From the NCBI RefSeq assembly GCF_021555175.1, contig NZ_JAKGRW010000040.1, forward strand, positions 37,254 to 101,253: a stretch of DNA of 64,000 nucleotides, written 5' to 3'. Below, piece by piece: positions 1-9,163 of the stretch; within the stretch, counting starts at the first letter, position 1; each line of letters starts with the position of its first letter. A program made the position numbers and the translations under genes. The notes under the pieces were generated by a model. That model ran no database searches. It was not told the DNA's origin and saw nothing but the letters and a program-made list of their open reading frames with translations. The stretch comes from Nocardioides alcanivorans. GTDB taxonomy: Bacteria > Actinomycetota > Actinomycetes > Propionibacteriales > Nocardioidaceae.

Positions 1-212
1 TTCTTGTGGATGACGTTCCTCCACAGCGGGCCGTACGCCAGCGCCGACAGCGCCAGGCGATGCCTACGGTCGCTGGCATGCGGTTCCCGTGCCAGCTCCG
101 CCCATGCCGAGGCCCTCGCCCGCCGGCTGAGCAACTGAGCGGGGGAGTTGTCGGGCAACACCCGGCCGGGCCTCCACGGACCTGCGTCGAGCCCCGGGCC
201 GCTCACCCTCAC
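1..212 (-). CDS. possible N-terminal fragment of unknown gene, runs off left edge
   Basis: An open frame of about 70 codons reads leftward from GTG codons at 210-212 or 204-206 off the window edge. Its third positions are mostly G or C, as in real genes here, and near the edge it reads LALSALAYGPLWRNVIHK, which looks protein-like. I do not recognise a family. It would be transcribed divergently from comEA and overlap the undefined comEA front end. In DNA this GC-rich, chance open frames are common, so the call is weak. Confidence 0.3.
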   Translation of the reverse strand, partial: MRVSGPGLDAGPWRPGRVLPDNSPAQLLSRRARASAWAELAREPHASDRRHRLALSALAYGPLWRNVIHK

Positions 213-1024
213 GACGACGGGTGGGACGACTACACCCGGATCCGTTCGGTGCCTCTGCTGGGAGCGGAGCCTTCGCCCGTTCCGCCGGTTCCGGAACCGG
301 TCGTGGACTCGGGCCACCGCCCGCCCCGAGCCTGGCCGTCACGCAGCTCGACGGGGCGGTCCTTGGCTGGACGTCTCCGGATTGCGGGGCGGGTGGCCCT
401 GGGGCCGGGCCACGTGGCGCTGGTGGCCGTGCTGGCACGCAGTCGGCCTCGGGATCACCTGCTGGTGGGTGCTGGCCGATGACGCGGGCGAGCCGTTGCC
501 AGCCGCATACGCGCCGACGGGGCTGGTGACGCCGTCGGGCGAGGCACCGGCAGCACCGGCTCCGACCTCGGCCACCGAGGTGATCGTCGACGTGGCGGGG
601 AAGGTCCGCAACCCGGGACTCGCCGTCCTGGGGCTCCGGGGCCCAGCGCCGTCGACGCCGTCGAGGCTGCGGGTGGGGCCAACGGGTGGCGCCGACCTTC
701 CGGCCTCAACCTAAGGCGGGTGTTGGCCGACGGCGAGCAGATCGTGGTGGGGAGCCACAGCCGCAAGGGTTCGCTGCAACGGCTGCACCATCGGCCGCTC
801 CGGGGCGCCGGGCCGACAGGCGCACTGGTCACATCAATGACACGGCTGGCGGTCGCCGAGCTCGACGAAACCGCCCGGCGTGGGGCCCGTGACGGCGCAG
901 AAGCGGTCACCAGACCGGCGTGACGCCATAACGGTGGGTTCCGGCTTCGGTCGACCAACTGCTCGACGTCCAGGGCATCGGGGAGAAGACCCTTGCCGAG
1001 CTCGCGCCACTGGTCACCCTCTGA
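148..1024 (+). pseudogene. comEA: ComEA-like DNA-uptake protein, several frameshifts
   Basis: ComEA is a membrane-anchored DNA receptor that passes DNA to the ComEC channel. The parts lie in different frames: a hydrophobic segment (about 430-480), the SLBB-type stretch VIVDVAGKVRNPG (about 580-620), LNLRRVLADGEQIVVG (about 700-755) and a C-terminal helix-hairpin-helix reading LLDVQGIGEKTLAELAPL (about 960-1015). At least three or four frame changes are needed, and not all sit in homopolymers. The stop at 1022-1024 overlaps an ATG for comEC, the usual arrangement. The true start cannot be fixed. It is either a decayed gene or a poorly read contig end. Confidence 0.75.
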
Positions 1025-3312
1025 TGGGAGCTGCCGTCGATCGGGCGACGGAGCGCGACCTCCGGCCTTCCGGTGGTGGCCTGGTCGCCTGGCTGGAGCA
1101 CTGGTCGGCCTGCAACCGGGGTCGTGGGCAGCGGTGCCACGGGCGTGGTTCCTGGCTGCTGCGGCGGCGTTGGCCCGGTGGGCGGTGCCGCAGCGACGCT
1201 GGATGGTGCTGGCTCTGGGTGTTGGTGGCCCTGGCGGTCGCGGCGGGGGCCGATTTCGCCATCAGGTGGTCGGGGAAGGGCGGTGTCTCGCTTGGCGCAA
1301 CCCGCGCCGCGGTCGAGGTGGAGGTGCGCGTGGTCGACGACCCCCGGGCGATCTCGGGCGGCTTCGGCGAGGGCCATCGAGTGCGGGTGCTGGTCCGGGT
1401 GCAGCGCATCGGCTTCGACGGCAACCAGTGGCGGTCCGCTCGCCGGTCCTCGTGTTCGGCGACGGAACGTGGCGGAAGGTGGAGACCGGCAGCGTGCGCC
1501 ACGGCGAGGCTGCAGGCTGGCGCCGAAGACGACGCCGATTCGCCGCGACCGCGGTGCCGCTCACGCGCGCGGTCGCGAGAAGAGTCTCGGCGGGGGCCTT
1601 AAGTGGGCGGCGGTGGGCAGGGTGCGCAGGGTAGTGAGGCCGTCCCGGCGGCCGGGCATCCACAGAGCGCGTTGGTGCCAGCCCTCGCCGACGGGGACGA
1701 TGCCGATCTCGCCGGAGCGGCGTGAAGGCCGACTTCCGCACGACCGGCTTGACGCATCTGTTGGCGGTGTCGGGCACCAACTTGGCGCTCGTGGTCGGTG
1801 CGCTGGTGCTGGTCGGACGGTGGTGCGGGTGCGCGCGTCGATGGCACTACCTGTTGGCGGCGCTCGGCATCGTCGGCTTCATCCTGCTGGCGCGCACCGA
1901 ACCCTCGGTGGTGCGAGCCGCGGCGATGGGCACGGCGGCACTGCTCGGCCTCGCCCACAACTGGCCGCGATCGCGGGATCCGCGCGCTGGGCCTGGCGGT
2001 GCTCGTGTTGCTCGTGTGGGACCCGTGGCTGGCAGTGACCGTGGGCTTCGCCTCAGCGTGTTGGCCACCGCCGGAATCCTGCTGCTCACGCCCGCCTGGG
2101 TGGCGGCGATGGAACGTTGGACGCCGCGTTGGGTGGCGCGAGGCCGTGACGGACGCCGCTGGCTGCGCAACTCGCGTGCACGCCCGTGGTCGCGGGCATC
2201 TCCGGCGGAGGTGAGCCTCGTGGCGGTGCTGGCCAACCTGCTGGCCGCTCCCTGGGTCGCGCCGGCGACGATCCTCGGCCTCGTCGGTGGCCTGACCGTG
2301 CTGGTGGCCCCACCCGCTGGGGCACCTGCTGGGTCGCGGGGCGGGTTGGTCGGCGGCCGCGATCGTCTGGATCGCGGAGCGTTGCGCCCGCACGTCGCTC
2401 CCGGCGATCACGTGGGGCACCGGCGCGCTCTCCCTGACCGTGCTCGTCTCCGTGTGCCTCCTGCTGATCCTGATGGCCGGGCCGGTGCTGGCCCGGCGGG
2501 GAGTCGCCCTCGGCACCGGATGCATGCTGACGGTGGTGATGCTGGTGCCGTTGCCACGCCCCGGATGGCCACCCGACGGTTGGGTGATCGTCGCCTGCGA
2601 CGTCGGCCAGGGCGACGGTCTGGCGCTGCGCAGCGGGCCCGGTGAGGCGGTGGTCTTCGATGCCGGACCCGATGCTCGTGCGATGCAGCGCTGCCTCGAT
2701 CGACTGGGCATCGAACGGGTGCCGCTCCTGGTGATCACCCACTTCGATGCGGACCATGCGGATGGGCTCGCTGGCGTCCTCCAGGGGCGACAGGTGGGCA
2801 CCGTCTGGGTGAGTGCTCGAGCAGATCCGCCCAGCTCCGCCGATCGGGTGCTCGCCCTCGCTGGCGCGCGGGCGGAGGTGCCGACGTACGCCGAGACGAG
2901 GCAGATCGGTGACGTCACGTTGCAGGCGGTGGGCCCGGTCCCCGGCGCTCCGATCACCGGCCCCAACGACTCCTCCGTCGTGGTGCTGGCCGAGGTGCGC
3001 GGGGTCCGGATCCTGATGACCGGCGACGTCGAGCCGGCCGGCCAGCGACTGCTCGCGCAGTCGCTGGCGGGATTGCAGGTGGACGTGCTCAAGGTGCCCC
3101 ATCACGGGAGCCGCCACCAGGTCTTCGACTTCCTCACCGGGCTGGGGCCGAAGGTTGCGTTGGTGTCGGCGGGCGCCGACAACGACTACGGCCATCCCGC
3201 GCCCGAGACACTCGAGGCGCTGACCGATGCGGGGGTGAGCGTGCTGCGCACCGACGTGGACGGCGACGTGGCGGTGGTACGTCGCGGCGGAGTGCTGCGG
3301 GCGGTGCGTTGA
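1024..3312 (+). pseudogene. comEC: ComEC/Rec2 DNA-uptake channel, many frameshifts
   Basis: ComEC forms the membrane channel that takes up single-stranded DNA and carries a metallo-hydrolase-like domain. N-terminal hydrophobic segments, the competence core (LLAVSGTNLALVVGALVL near 1750-1810, further membrane segments to 2440) and the C-terminal beta-lactamase-fold domain are all recognisable. The last 290 residues are clean from 2440 to the stop, with the motifs ITHFDADHADG and VPHHGSRH. Upstream the protein hops between frames roughly eight times in 1.4 kb. Total length, 2289 bases, still equals a normal ComEC. Downstream lies smc rather than holA. Dense local sequencing error and true loss of competence are both possible. 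Confidence 0.85.
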
Positions 3313-3417
3313 GCCGAGGTCACTCGATCATGGCGACGACGAACGGAGAGTCGGCCCGAATGGGGCGTGGCCCGGCGGCGCGATGCCCTAGGCTCGGGGC
3401 GGTCGAGAGGAGTCGTC

Positions 3418-6400
3418 TTGTATCTGAAGAGCCTGACCCTGAAGGGGTTCAAGTCCTTCGCGTCCTCGACCACCCTGCAGCTCGAGCCCGGCATCACCTG
3501 CATCGTCGGTCCCAACGGCTCCGGCAAGTCCAACGTCGTCGACGCGCTGGCCTGGGTGATGGGGGAGCAAGGCGCCAAGTCGTTGCGCGGCGGCAAGATG
3601 GAGGACGTCATCTTCGCCGGCACCGCCGGGCGGCCGCCACTGGGGCGCGCCGAAGTCGCACTCACCATCGACAACTCCGACGGCGCCCTGCCGATCGAGT
3701 ACGCCGAGGTCACGATCAGCCGCACCATGTTCCGCAACGGCGGCTCGGAATATGCCATCAACGGCAACTCCTGCCGGTTGCTCGACGTGCAGGAACTGCT
3801 GAGTGACTCCGGTATCGGCCGCGAGATGCACGTCATCGTCGGTCAGGGACAGCTCGACTCCATCCTGCGAGCGACCCCCGAGGACCGTCGCGGCTTCATC
3901 GAGGAAGCCGCCGGGGTGCTCAAGCACCGCAAGCGCAAGGAGAAGGCACTCCGCAAGCTCGACGCCACCGAGGGCAACCTCAACCGGCTCAACGACCTCC
4001 TCAGTGAGATCCGCAGGCAGCTCAAGCCGCTGGGACGACAGGCCGAAGTGGCGCGCAGGGCAGCCACCGTGCAGGCCGACGTGCGCGACGCCCGCGCCCG
4101 GCTGATGGCCGACGACCTCGTCAGGGCCCGCACCAACCTCGAGCAGGAGCTTGCCGACGAGACGATGCTGCAGGAGCGTCGCCGCAAGGTGGAGGCTGAC
4201 CTGACCGCCGCTCGGGAGCAGGAGGCCGCGCACGAGGCGGCGTTGCGTGAGAGCCTGCCCGCGCTGTCACGGGCCCAGGACACCTGGTTCTCGCTGTCCG
4301 GGTTGCGGGAGCGACTCCGAGGCACGCAGTCGCTCGCCTCCGAACGACTGCGCAACGCCCAGGCGCAGGCACCCGAGGAGGACTCCGGGCGTGATCCTGA
4401 CCAGCTCGACGCCGAAGCGGAACGCGTCGGTGTGCAGGAGCAGCAGATCTCGGCCGAGGTCGAGCAGCAACGTGTTGCGCTCAACGCGGCGGTTACGGCC
4501 CGCAAGGCGGCAGAGGATGCGGCCTCCGAGGAGGAGCGGCGGGTTGCCGGTCTCCAGCGTGCCGCCGCCGACCGCCGCGAGGGCCTGGCTCGGCTCCACG
4601 GGCAGGTCAATGCGCTGAAGTCACGCGCTGCTGCTTCCGACGAGGAGGTCGGTCGACTCCGAGCTGCACGCGAGGAGGCCGCGGCCCGTGCTGATCGGGC
4701 GCAGCGGGACTTCACCGCCCTGGAGACCCAGGTGGCGGGACTCGACGCCGGCGAGGAGGGCCTTGACGCGGAGCACGAGGACGCCAGCAACGCACTCGAC
4801 GACATCGAGGAACGGCTGGCCCAGACCCGCGATCAGGCCCGCGCGGCCGATCAGGAGCGCACCGGCCTCGCCGCGCGCAAGGAGGCCCTCGAGATGGGTC
4901 TCACCCGCAAGGACGGCGCCGGCGCACTGCTGGCCGCCACCGACAGCGTCTCGGGCCTGCTCGGTTCGGTCGCTGCCCTGCTCACGGTGAAGGCCGGTTA
5001 CGAGGTCGCCGTGGCTGGGGCGCTCGGCCAGGCCGCCGATGCGGTGGCCGTCTCGGGTGGCGGTGCCGCCATGGACGCCCTCGGGCACCTCAAGGAGGGC
5101 GACCTCGGTCGCGCGGGCCTGCTGGTGGGCGGCGCCGAGGGAGACCGGCTCCGGCAGCTGGCCGGCCCTGTCGCCCGGTGCCGTCTATGCCGTCGACGTC
5201 ATCGACTGCCCCACCGACCTGCGTCCGGCCCTGACCCGGCTGCTCCGCAAGGTCGCCGTGGTCGACGACCTCGCTGCTGCCCGCGTCCTGGTCGACCAGC
5301 ACGCAGACGTCGACGCGGTGACCCGCGACGGCGACCTCTTCGGTGCCCACTTCGTCTCCGGCGGCTCCAGTGCCAGTCAGTCACTCATCGAGATCCAGGC
5401 CGCGCTCGACGAGGCGACGGACTCGTTGGGCGAGGCGACGACGAGGGCCGAGCGGCTCACCTTCGAGATCTCTCGTCTCGAGGGGAGCGGTTGGAGGCGC
5501 AGAAACGCGTCGACGTGGCGCTCGCCCAGCTCCACGAGTCCGATGCGGCGTTGGCTGCCGTGGCCGAGGAGCTCGGGCAGTACGGCTCGCAGGCCCGCGC
5601 TGCCCGCGGCGAGGCCGAGCGCCTGGCTGCCGCGATCGTGAAGGCGCAGGAGTCTCAGGAGTCGGACCTTGCCGGTCTGGCCGAGCTCGAGGCTCGCCTC
5701 GCCACCGCCGAGTCCGCCCCTGAGGAGGACCCGGACACCGGCGAGCGGGAACGCCTGCTCGACGTCGCGCGTGAGTCGCGACAGGGTGAGATGGATGCCC
5801 GGTTGGCGTTGCGCACCGCCGAGGAGCGTGCCCGTGCCCTGCACGGGCGTGCCGACGGCCTGCGTCGCGCTGCCCGTCAGGCGCGTGAGGCCCGGGCCAG
5901 GGCTGCCGAACGCCGCGAGCGGATGGCTCGTGAGGCGCGGGCTGCCACCGCGGTCACCCGGGGTGTCGACTTCGTGCTTGAGCGACTCGAGCACTCGCTG
6001 GCCCTCGCGACTCGGGAACGCAGCGAGGTGGAGGAGTCCCGCGCCGGGCGTGAGGAGGCGCTCATGCAGGTGCGGGCCGGGATGCGTGACCTCAGTCGGG
6101 AGCTCGACGAGCTCGTCAACTCGGTGCACCGCGACGAGCTCGCTCGCGCCCAGCAACGCATGCGCATCGAGCAGTTGGAGGAGAAGGCGCTCGAGGAGCT
6201 GGGACTCGACCCGGACGGGCTGGTGCGCGACTACGGACCGGACCAGTTGATCCCGCTGCCGGAAGGTGACGACGCGACACCGGAGCCGCCCGCCGGCGTA
6301 CCGTTCGTGCGCGCGGAGCAGGAGAAGCGGCTCAAGGCGGCCGAGCGGGCGTTGGCGATGCTCGGCAAGGTCAACCCGCTGGCGCTCGAGGAGTTCTCAG

Positions 6401-6969
6401 CGATGGAGGAGCGACACCGCTTCCTCACCGAGCAGCTGGAGGACCTCAAGACCACCCGTCGCGACCTGCTCGACATCGTCAAGGAGGTCGATGCCCGCGT
6501 GGAGCAGGTGTTCACCGAGGCATGGGAGGACGTCAGGGAGGCGTTCGACCACGTCTTCAAGCGACTCTTCCCGGGCGGCGAGGGCAAGTTGGTGCTCACC
6601 GACCCCTCCGACATGCTCACCACCGGGATCGAGGTGGAGGCCCGACCCGCCGGCAAGAAGGTGAAGCGGCTGTCGTTGCTCTCCGGCGGTGAACGCTCGC
6701 TGGTCGCCGTGGCGTTCCTGGTCTCGCTCTTCAAGGCACGCCCTTCGCCGTTCTACATCCTCGACGAGGTGGAGGCAGCGCTCGACGACACCAATCTCGG
6801 ACGCCTGCTGGAGATCTACGAGGAACTGCGGGAGAACTCGCAACTGCTCGTGATCACCCACCAGAAGCGGACGATGGAGGTCGGCGACGCCCTCTACGGC
6901 GTGACGATGCGGGGTGACGGCGTGACCACCGTGATCAGCCAACGTCTGCGTGAGACGGAACACGCCTGA
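3418..6969 (+). CDS. smc: chromosome segregation ATPase SMC (two compensating frameshifts in the hinge)
   Basis: SMC is the core condensin ATPase that organises and segregates the chromosome. The TTG start at 3418 follows GAGAGGAG and gives MYLKSLTLKGFKSF. Walker A GPNGSGKS is at residues 31-38, followed by long coiled coils and a hinge. The C-terminal LSGGERS signature (about 6675) and Walker B YILDEVEAALDD (about 6755) are intact. Between about 5163 and 5485 the translation is arginine-rich nonsense, while another frame gives good hinge sequence (AVYAVDVIDCPTDLRP). One extra base near 5160-5166 and one missing G in the run at 5482-5485 explain this. The frame is therefore open throughout, but about 107 residues are wrong. 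Confidence 0.96.
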   Translation: MYLKSLTLKGFKSFASSTTLQLEPGITCIVGPNGSGKSNVVDALAWVMGEQGAKSLRGGKMEDVIFAGTAGRPPLGRAEVALTIDNSDGALPIEYAEVTISRTMFRNGGSEYAINGNSCRLLDVQELLSDSGIGREMHVIVGQGQLDSILRATPEDRRGFIEEAAGVLKHRKRKEKALRKLDATEGNLNRLNDLLSEIRRQLKPLGRQAEVARRAATVQADVRDARARLMADDLVRARTNLEQELADETMLQERRRKVEADLTAAREQEAAHEAALRESLPALSRAQDTWFSLSGLRERLRGTQSLASERLRNAQAQAPEEDSGRDPDQLDAEAERVGVQEQQISAEVEQQRVALNAAVTARKAAEDAASEEERRVAGLQRAAADRREGLARLHGQVNALKSRAAASDEEVGRLRAAREEAAARADRAQRDFTALETQVAGLDAGEEGLDAEHEDASNALDDIEERLAQTRDQARAADQERTGLAARKEALEMGLTRKDGAGALLAATDSVSGLLGSVAALLTVKAGYEVAVAGALGQAADAVAVSGGGAAMDALGHLKEGDLGRAGLLVGGAEGDRLRQLAGPVARCRLCRRRHRLPHRPASGPDPAAPQGRRGRRPRCCPRPGRPARRRRRGDPRRRPLRCPLRLRRLQCQSVTHRDPGRARRGDGLVGRGDDEGRAAHLRDLSSRGERLEAQKRVDVALAQLHESDAALAAVAEELGQYGSQARAARGEAERLAAAIVKAQESQESDLAGLAELEARLATAESAPEEDPDTGERERLLDVARESRQGEMDARLALRTAEERARALHGRADGLRRAARQAREARARAAERRERMAREARAATAVTRGVDFVLERLEHSLALATRERSEVEESRAGREEALMQVRAGMRDLSRELDELVNSVHRDELARAQQRMRIEQLEEKALEELGLDPDGLVRDYGPDQLIPLPEGDDATPEPPAGVPFVRAEQEKRLKAAERALAMLGKVNPLALEEFSAMEERHRFLTEQLEDLKTTRRDLLDIVKEVDARVEQVFTEAWEDVREAFDHVFKRLFPGGEGKLVLTDPSDMLTTGIEVEARPAGKKVKRLSLLSGGERSLVAVAFLVSLFKARPSPFYILDEVEAALDDTNLGRLLEIYEELRENSQLLVITHQKRTMEVGDALYGVTMRGDGVTTVISQRLRETEHA

Positions 6970-7012
6970 GGCTCCCCTGGGTGGGCCGGTAGCAACCTCT
7001 CCCAACGGTTCG

Positions 7013-7031
7013 TTAGGTTAGGTATGCCTAA
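7013..7031 (+). promoter_or_regulatory. DtxR/IdeR-type iron box
   Basis: TTAGGTTAGGTATGCCTAA matches 15 of 19 positions of the DtxR/IdeR operator consensus and contains the near-palindrome TTAGG-n4-CCTAA. It lies 44 bases before the ATG at 7075 of an iron-siderophore binding lipoprotein, where a ferrous-iron repressor would block transcription under iron repletion. It also overlaps the alternative ATG at 7024, which argues against that start. Confidence 0.8.
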
Positions 7032-7074
7032 GCAGTACGCATGCTGCTGCATCCCTCCCGACCGAAAGCGATCC

Positions 7075-8103
7075 ATGAAGTCGTCACGCCTCCGCACGGC
7101 TGGTGCCGTGCTGCTCCTGTCCACCACGTTCCTCCTCGGCGCCTGCGGCTCCGGGACGGACGACGACCAGGAGCGCGCCGGTGGCGACGCTGCTGCCTTC
7201 CCGGTCACCATCGACAGCGCTCTGGGCGAGGCGGAGATCCTCGAGGCGCCGAAGCGCGTCATCACCCTCGGGCAGGGATCCGCCGAGACGTCGATCGCGC
7301 TGGGCAACATCCCGGTCGGCATGGAGGAGTACGCGTGGGGTGCCGATCCGGAGACCGGCTACCTGCCGTGGGTCCACGACGCGGTGACCGAAGCCGGGGG
7401 TGAACTGCCCGAGCTGGTCGGCTCCGGCGAGGAGCTCGACACCAAGAAGATCCTCAGCCTCGATCCCGACGTGATCCTGGCCCCGTGGTCCGGGCTCACC
7501 CAGGAGCAGTTCGACCAGCTCAACGCCATCGCTCCCACCGTCGCCTATCCGGACAAGGCGTGGAGCGTGAACTGGGACGAGCAGATCGAGATCATCGGCA
7601 AGGCCCTGGGGCAGTCCGAGGCGGCCGACGCCCTGATCGATGACCTCGAGGACCAACTCGCCGCCGCCGCGGAGGAACACCCGGAGTACGCCGACTACAC
7701 GTTCTCCTACGTCTACACGACGCCGGACACCCTCGGCGTCTTCCTGCCCGACGAGCAGCGGGTGGCAGTCGTGCGGGCGCTCGGTCTCCAGGTCGACCCG
7801 GCGGTCGACGACATGGAAGAGGTCGAAGGCACCGACTCCGCGATCATCGGCTACGAGAACGCCGACCAGCTCGACGACTCCGACCTGATCTTCACCTTCT
7901 ACTCCGACGAGGCGCAGAAGAAGCAGGCGCTCGCGAACAAGCTCTACGCCCAGATCCCGGCGATCCAGAACGACGCCGTCGTGGCCAGCGACGAGAACTC
8001 GTTCGTGACCGCGTCGTCGATGATCAACCCGCTCACCCTGCCCTATGCGCTCGAGCGCTACGTGCCGATGATCGACGAGGCCATCGCCAAGGTTGCGAAG
8101 TGA
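7075..8103 (+). CDS. iron-siderophore ABC transporter, substrate-binding lipoprotein
   Basis: A 342-residue periplasmic-binding-protein-fold lipoprotein that captures ferric-siderophore outside the membrane for the permeases encoded next. A signal peptide ends in the lipobox LLGAC with lipidated Cys24. The mature part has the FepB/FatB-type layout (KRVITLGQGSAET early, LDPDVILAPWSGLT in the middle). The ATG at 7075 gives a normal signal peptide; the in-frame ATG at 7024 would add 17 residues and start inside the iron box. It is the first gene of a four-gene operon. The siderophore type cannot be told from sequence. Confidence 0.93.
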   Translation: MKSSRLRTAGAVLLLSTTFLLGACGSGTDDDQERAGGDAAAFPVTIDSALGEAEILEAPKRVITLGQGSAETSIALGNIPVGMEEYAWGADPETGYLPWVHDAVTEAGGELPELVGSGEELDTKKILSLDPDVILAPWSGLTQEQFDQLNAIAPTVAYPDKAWSVNWDEQIEIIGKALGQSEAADALIDDLEDQLAAAAEEHPEYADYTFSYVYTTPDTLGVFLPDEQRVAVVRALGLQVDPAVDDMEEVEGTDSAIIGYENADQLDDSDLIFTFYSDEAQKKQALANKLYAQIPAIQNDAVVASDENSFVTASSMINPLTLPYALERYVPMIDEAIAKVAK

Positions 8104-8113
8104 CCTCGGCGCA

Positions 8114-9163
8114 GTGAGCACCGATTCACTGCACGCGCGGGGCGCCGAGAGGACTCTCGGCGCCCCGCGCTCGGGTGCGTCCGGGAGAGGACGCGCCGTC
8201 AGCGTCTTCTGCGGTGCGTTCCTGGTGCTGCTGCTCGTGTGTCTGGCCAGCCTCGCCTTCGGCCACAAGTCGGTCGCCTTCGGCGACCTGGTCGACGTGC
8301 TGACCGGTGACGGGGACCCCTACCTCGAGCTGGTGATCGACTCCCGCATCGAGCGCACTCTGCTGGCGGTTGGCGTGGGCGCCGCCCTGGCCGTCGCCGG
8401 CGCGCTGATGCAGGGCGTGACCATGAACCCGTTGGCAGACCCGGGACTCTTCGGCGTCAACGCCGGCGCCGCTGCGGCCATGGTCACCGCGAGTGCCTGG
8501 TTCGGCGTCTCCGCCGGCACCACGACCTCCGTCTGGATCGCGCTGCTCGGCGCTGCCGCTGCGGTGCTGGTGGTGCACACGATCGGCACGGCCGGCAGTG
8601 CCGGGGCGAGCGTCGTACGCCTGGTGCTGGCGGGGGCCGTGGTGGCGGCGATCCTCACGGCCTACGTGCAGGCGGTCGCATTGAGGATGCCCCAGCACTT
8701 CGACAACTACCGCTACTGGGTGGTCGGCTCGCTCGGCAACGGGCGCCTGGACCAACTCACGCTCGTGCTTCCGTTCATCGCGGTGGGGCTGCTGCTGGCG
8801 CTGGCCTGCTCGAGTGGCCTGAACGCCCTCGCGCTCGGACAGGAGAGTGCCACCGCGCTCGGCGTCAACACGTTGTGGACCCGTGCCGGTGCCCTGGGTG
8901 CGGCCACCCTCATGAGTGCCGCCGCCACCGCCGCCGTCGGGCCCATTGCCTTCGTCGGACTCGCCGTGCCCCACATCGTGCGGGCACTGGTCGGTCTCGA
9001 CATGCGCAGGCAGATCCTCGGCTGCCTGCTCATCGGGCCAAGCGTGGTGCTGGTCGCCGACATCGTCGGGCGTCCGCAGGAGTTGATGATCGGCGTGATG
9101 ACGGCATTCGTCGGTGCGCCCGCGCTGCTGCTCGCCGTACGGCGGCTGGGGGACCGGGCATGA
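8114..9163 (+). CDS. FecCD-family iron-siderophore permease, subunit 1
   Basis: About 349 residues with the many hydrophobic helices of the FecCD/BtuC permease family. Family motifs are present: GALMQGVTMNPLADPGLFGV in the first third and AVGPIAFVGLAVPHIVR near the end, where the ATPase docks. The start is uncertain. GTG 8114 lies before the 36-base palindrome and has no clear ribosome-binding site. A good GGGAGAGGA (8183-8191) follows the hairpin, but the codon at the right distance, 8198, is GTC, so either a base is wrong there or the hairpin is translated. Its stop overlaps the next ATG by ATGA. Confidence 0.93.
   Translation: MSTDSLHARGAERTLGAPRSGASGRGRAVSVFCGAFLVLLLVCLASLAFGHKSVAFGDLVDVLTGDGDPYLELVIDSRIERTLLAVGVGAALAVAGALMQGVTMNPLADPGLFGVNAGAAAAMVTASAWFGVSAGTTTSVWIALLGAAAAVLVVHTIGTAGSAGASVVRLVLAGAVVAAILTAYVQAVALRMPQHFDNYRYWVVGSLGNGRLDQLTLVLPFIAVGLLLALACSSGLNALALGQESATALGVNTLWTRAGALGAATLMSAAATAAVGPIAFVGLAVPHIVRALVGLDMRRQILGCLLIGPSVVLVADIVGRPQELMIGVMTAFVGAPALLLAVRRLGDRA
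8135..8170 (+). terminator. 36-base perfect palindrome between binding protein and permease
   Basis: Two 17-base arms (GCGCGGGGCGCCGAGAG and its complement) are separated by only GA. It begins 32 bases after the stop of the binding-protein gene and lies inside the 5' end of the permease reading frame. No T run follows. Such intercistronic hairpins commonly let the binding protein be made in excess of the membrane subunits, by partial termination or by protecting the upstream mRNA. That role is inferred. Confidence 0.7.

Noticed and set aside
1599..3092. A 497-codon open frame antisense to comEC, and many similar long antisense frames
   Set aside because: Arg/Pro/Ser-rich translations are mirror images of GC-rich genes; no motifs, and the sense strand carries the real protein.
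3327..3360. A leftward frame ending ADSPFVVAMIE just before smc, resembling a protein C-terminus
   Set aside because: It is too short and its upstream reading is not protein-like. At most it is a remnant at a possible breakpoint.
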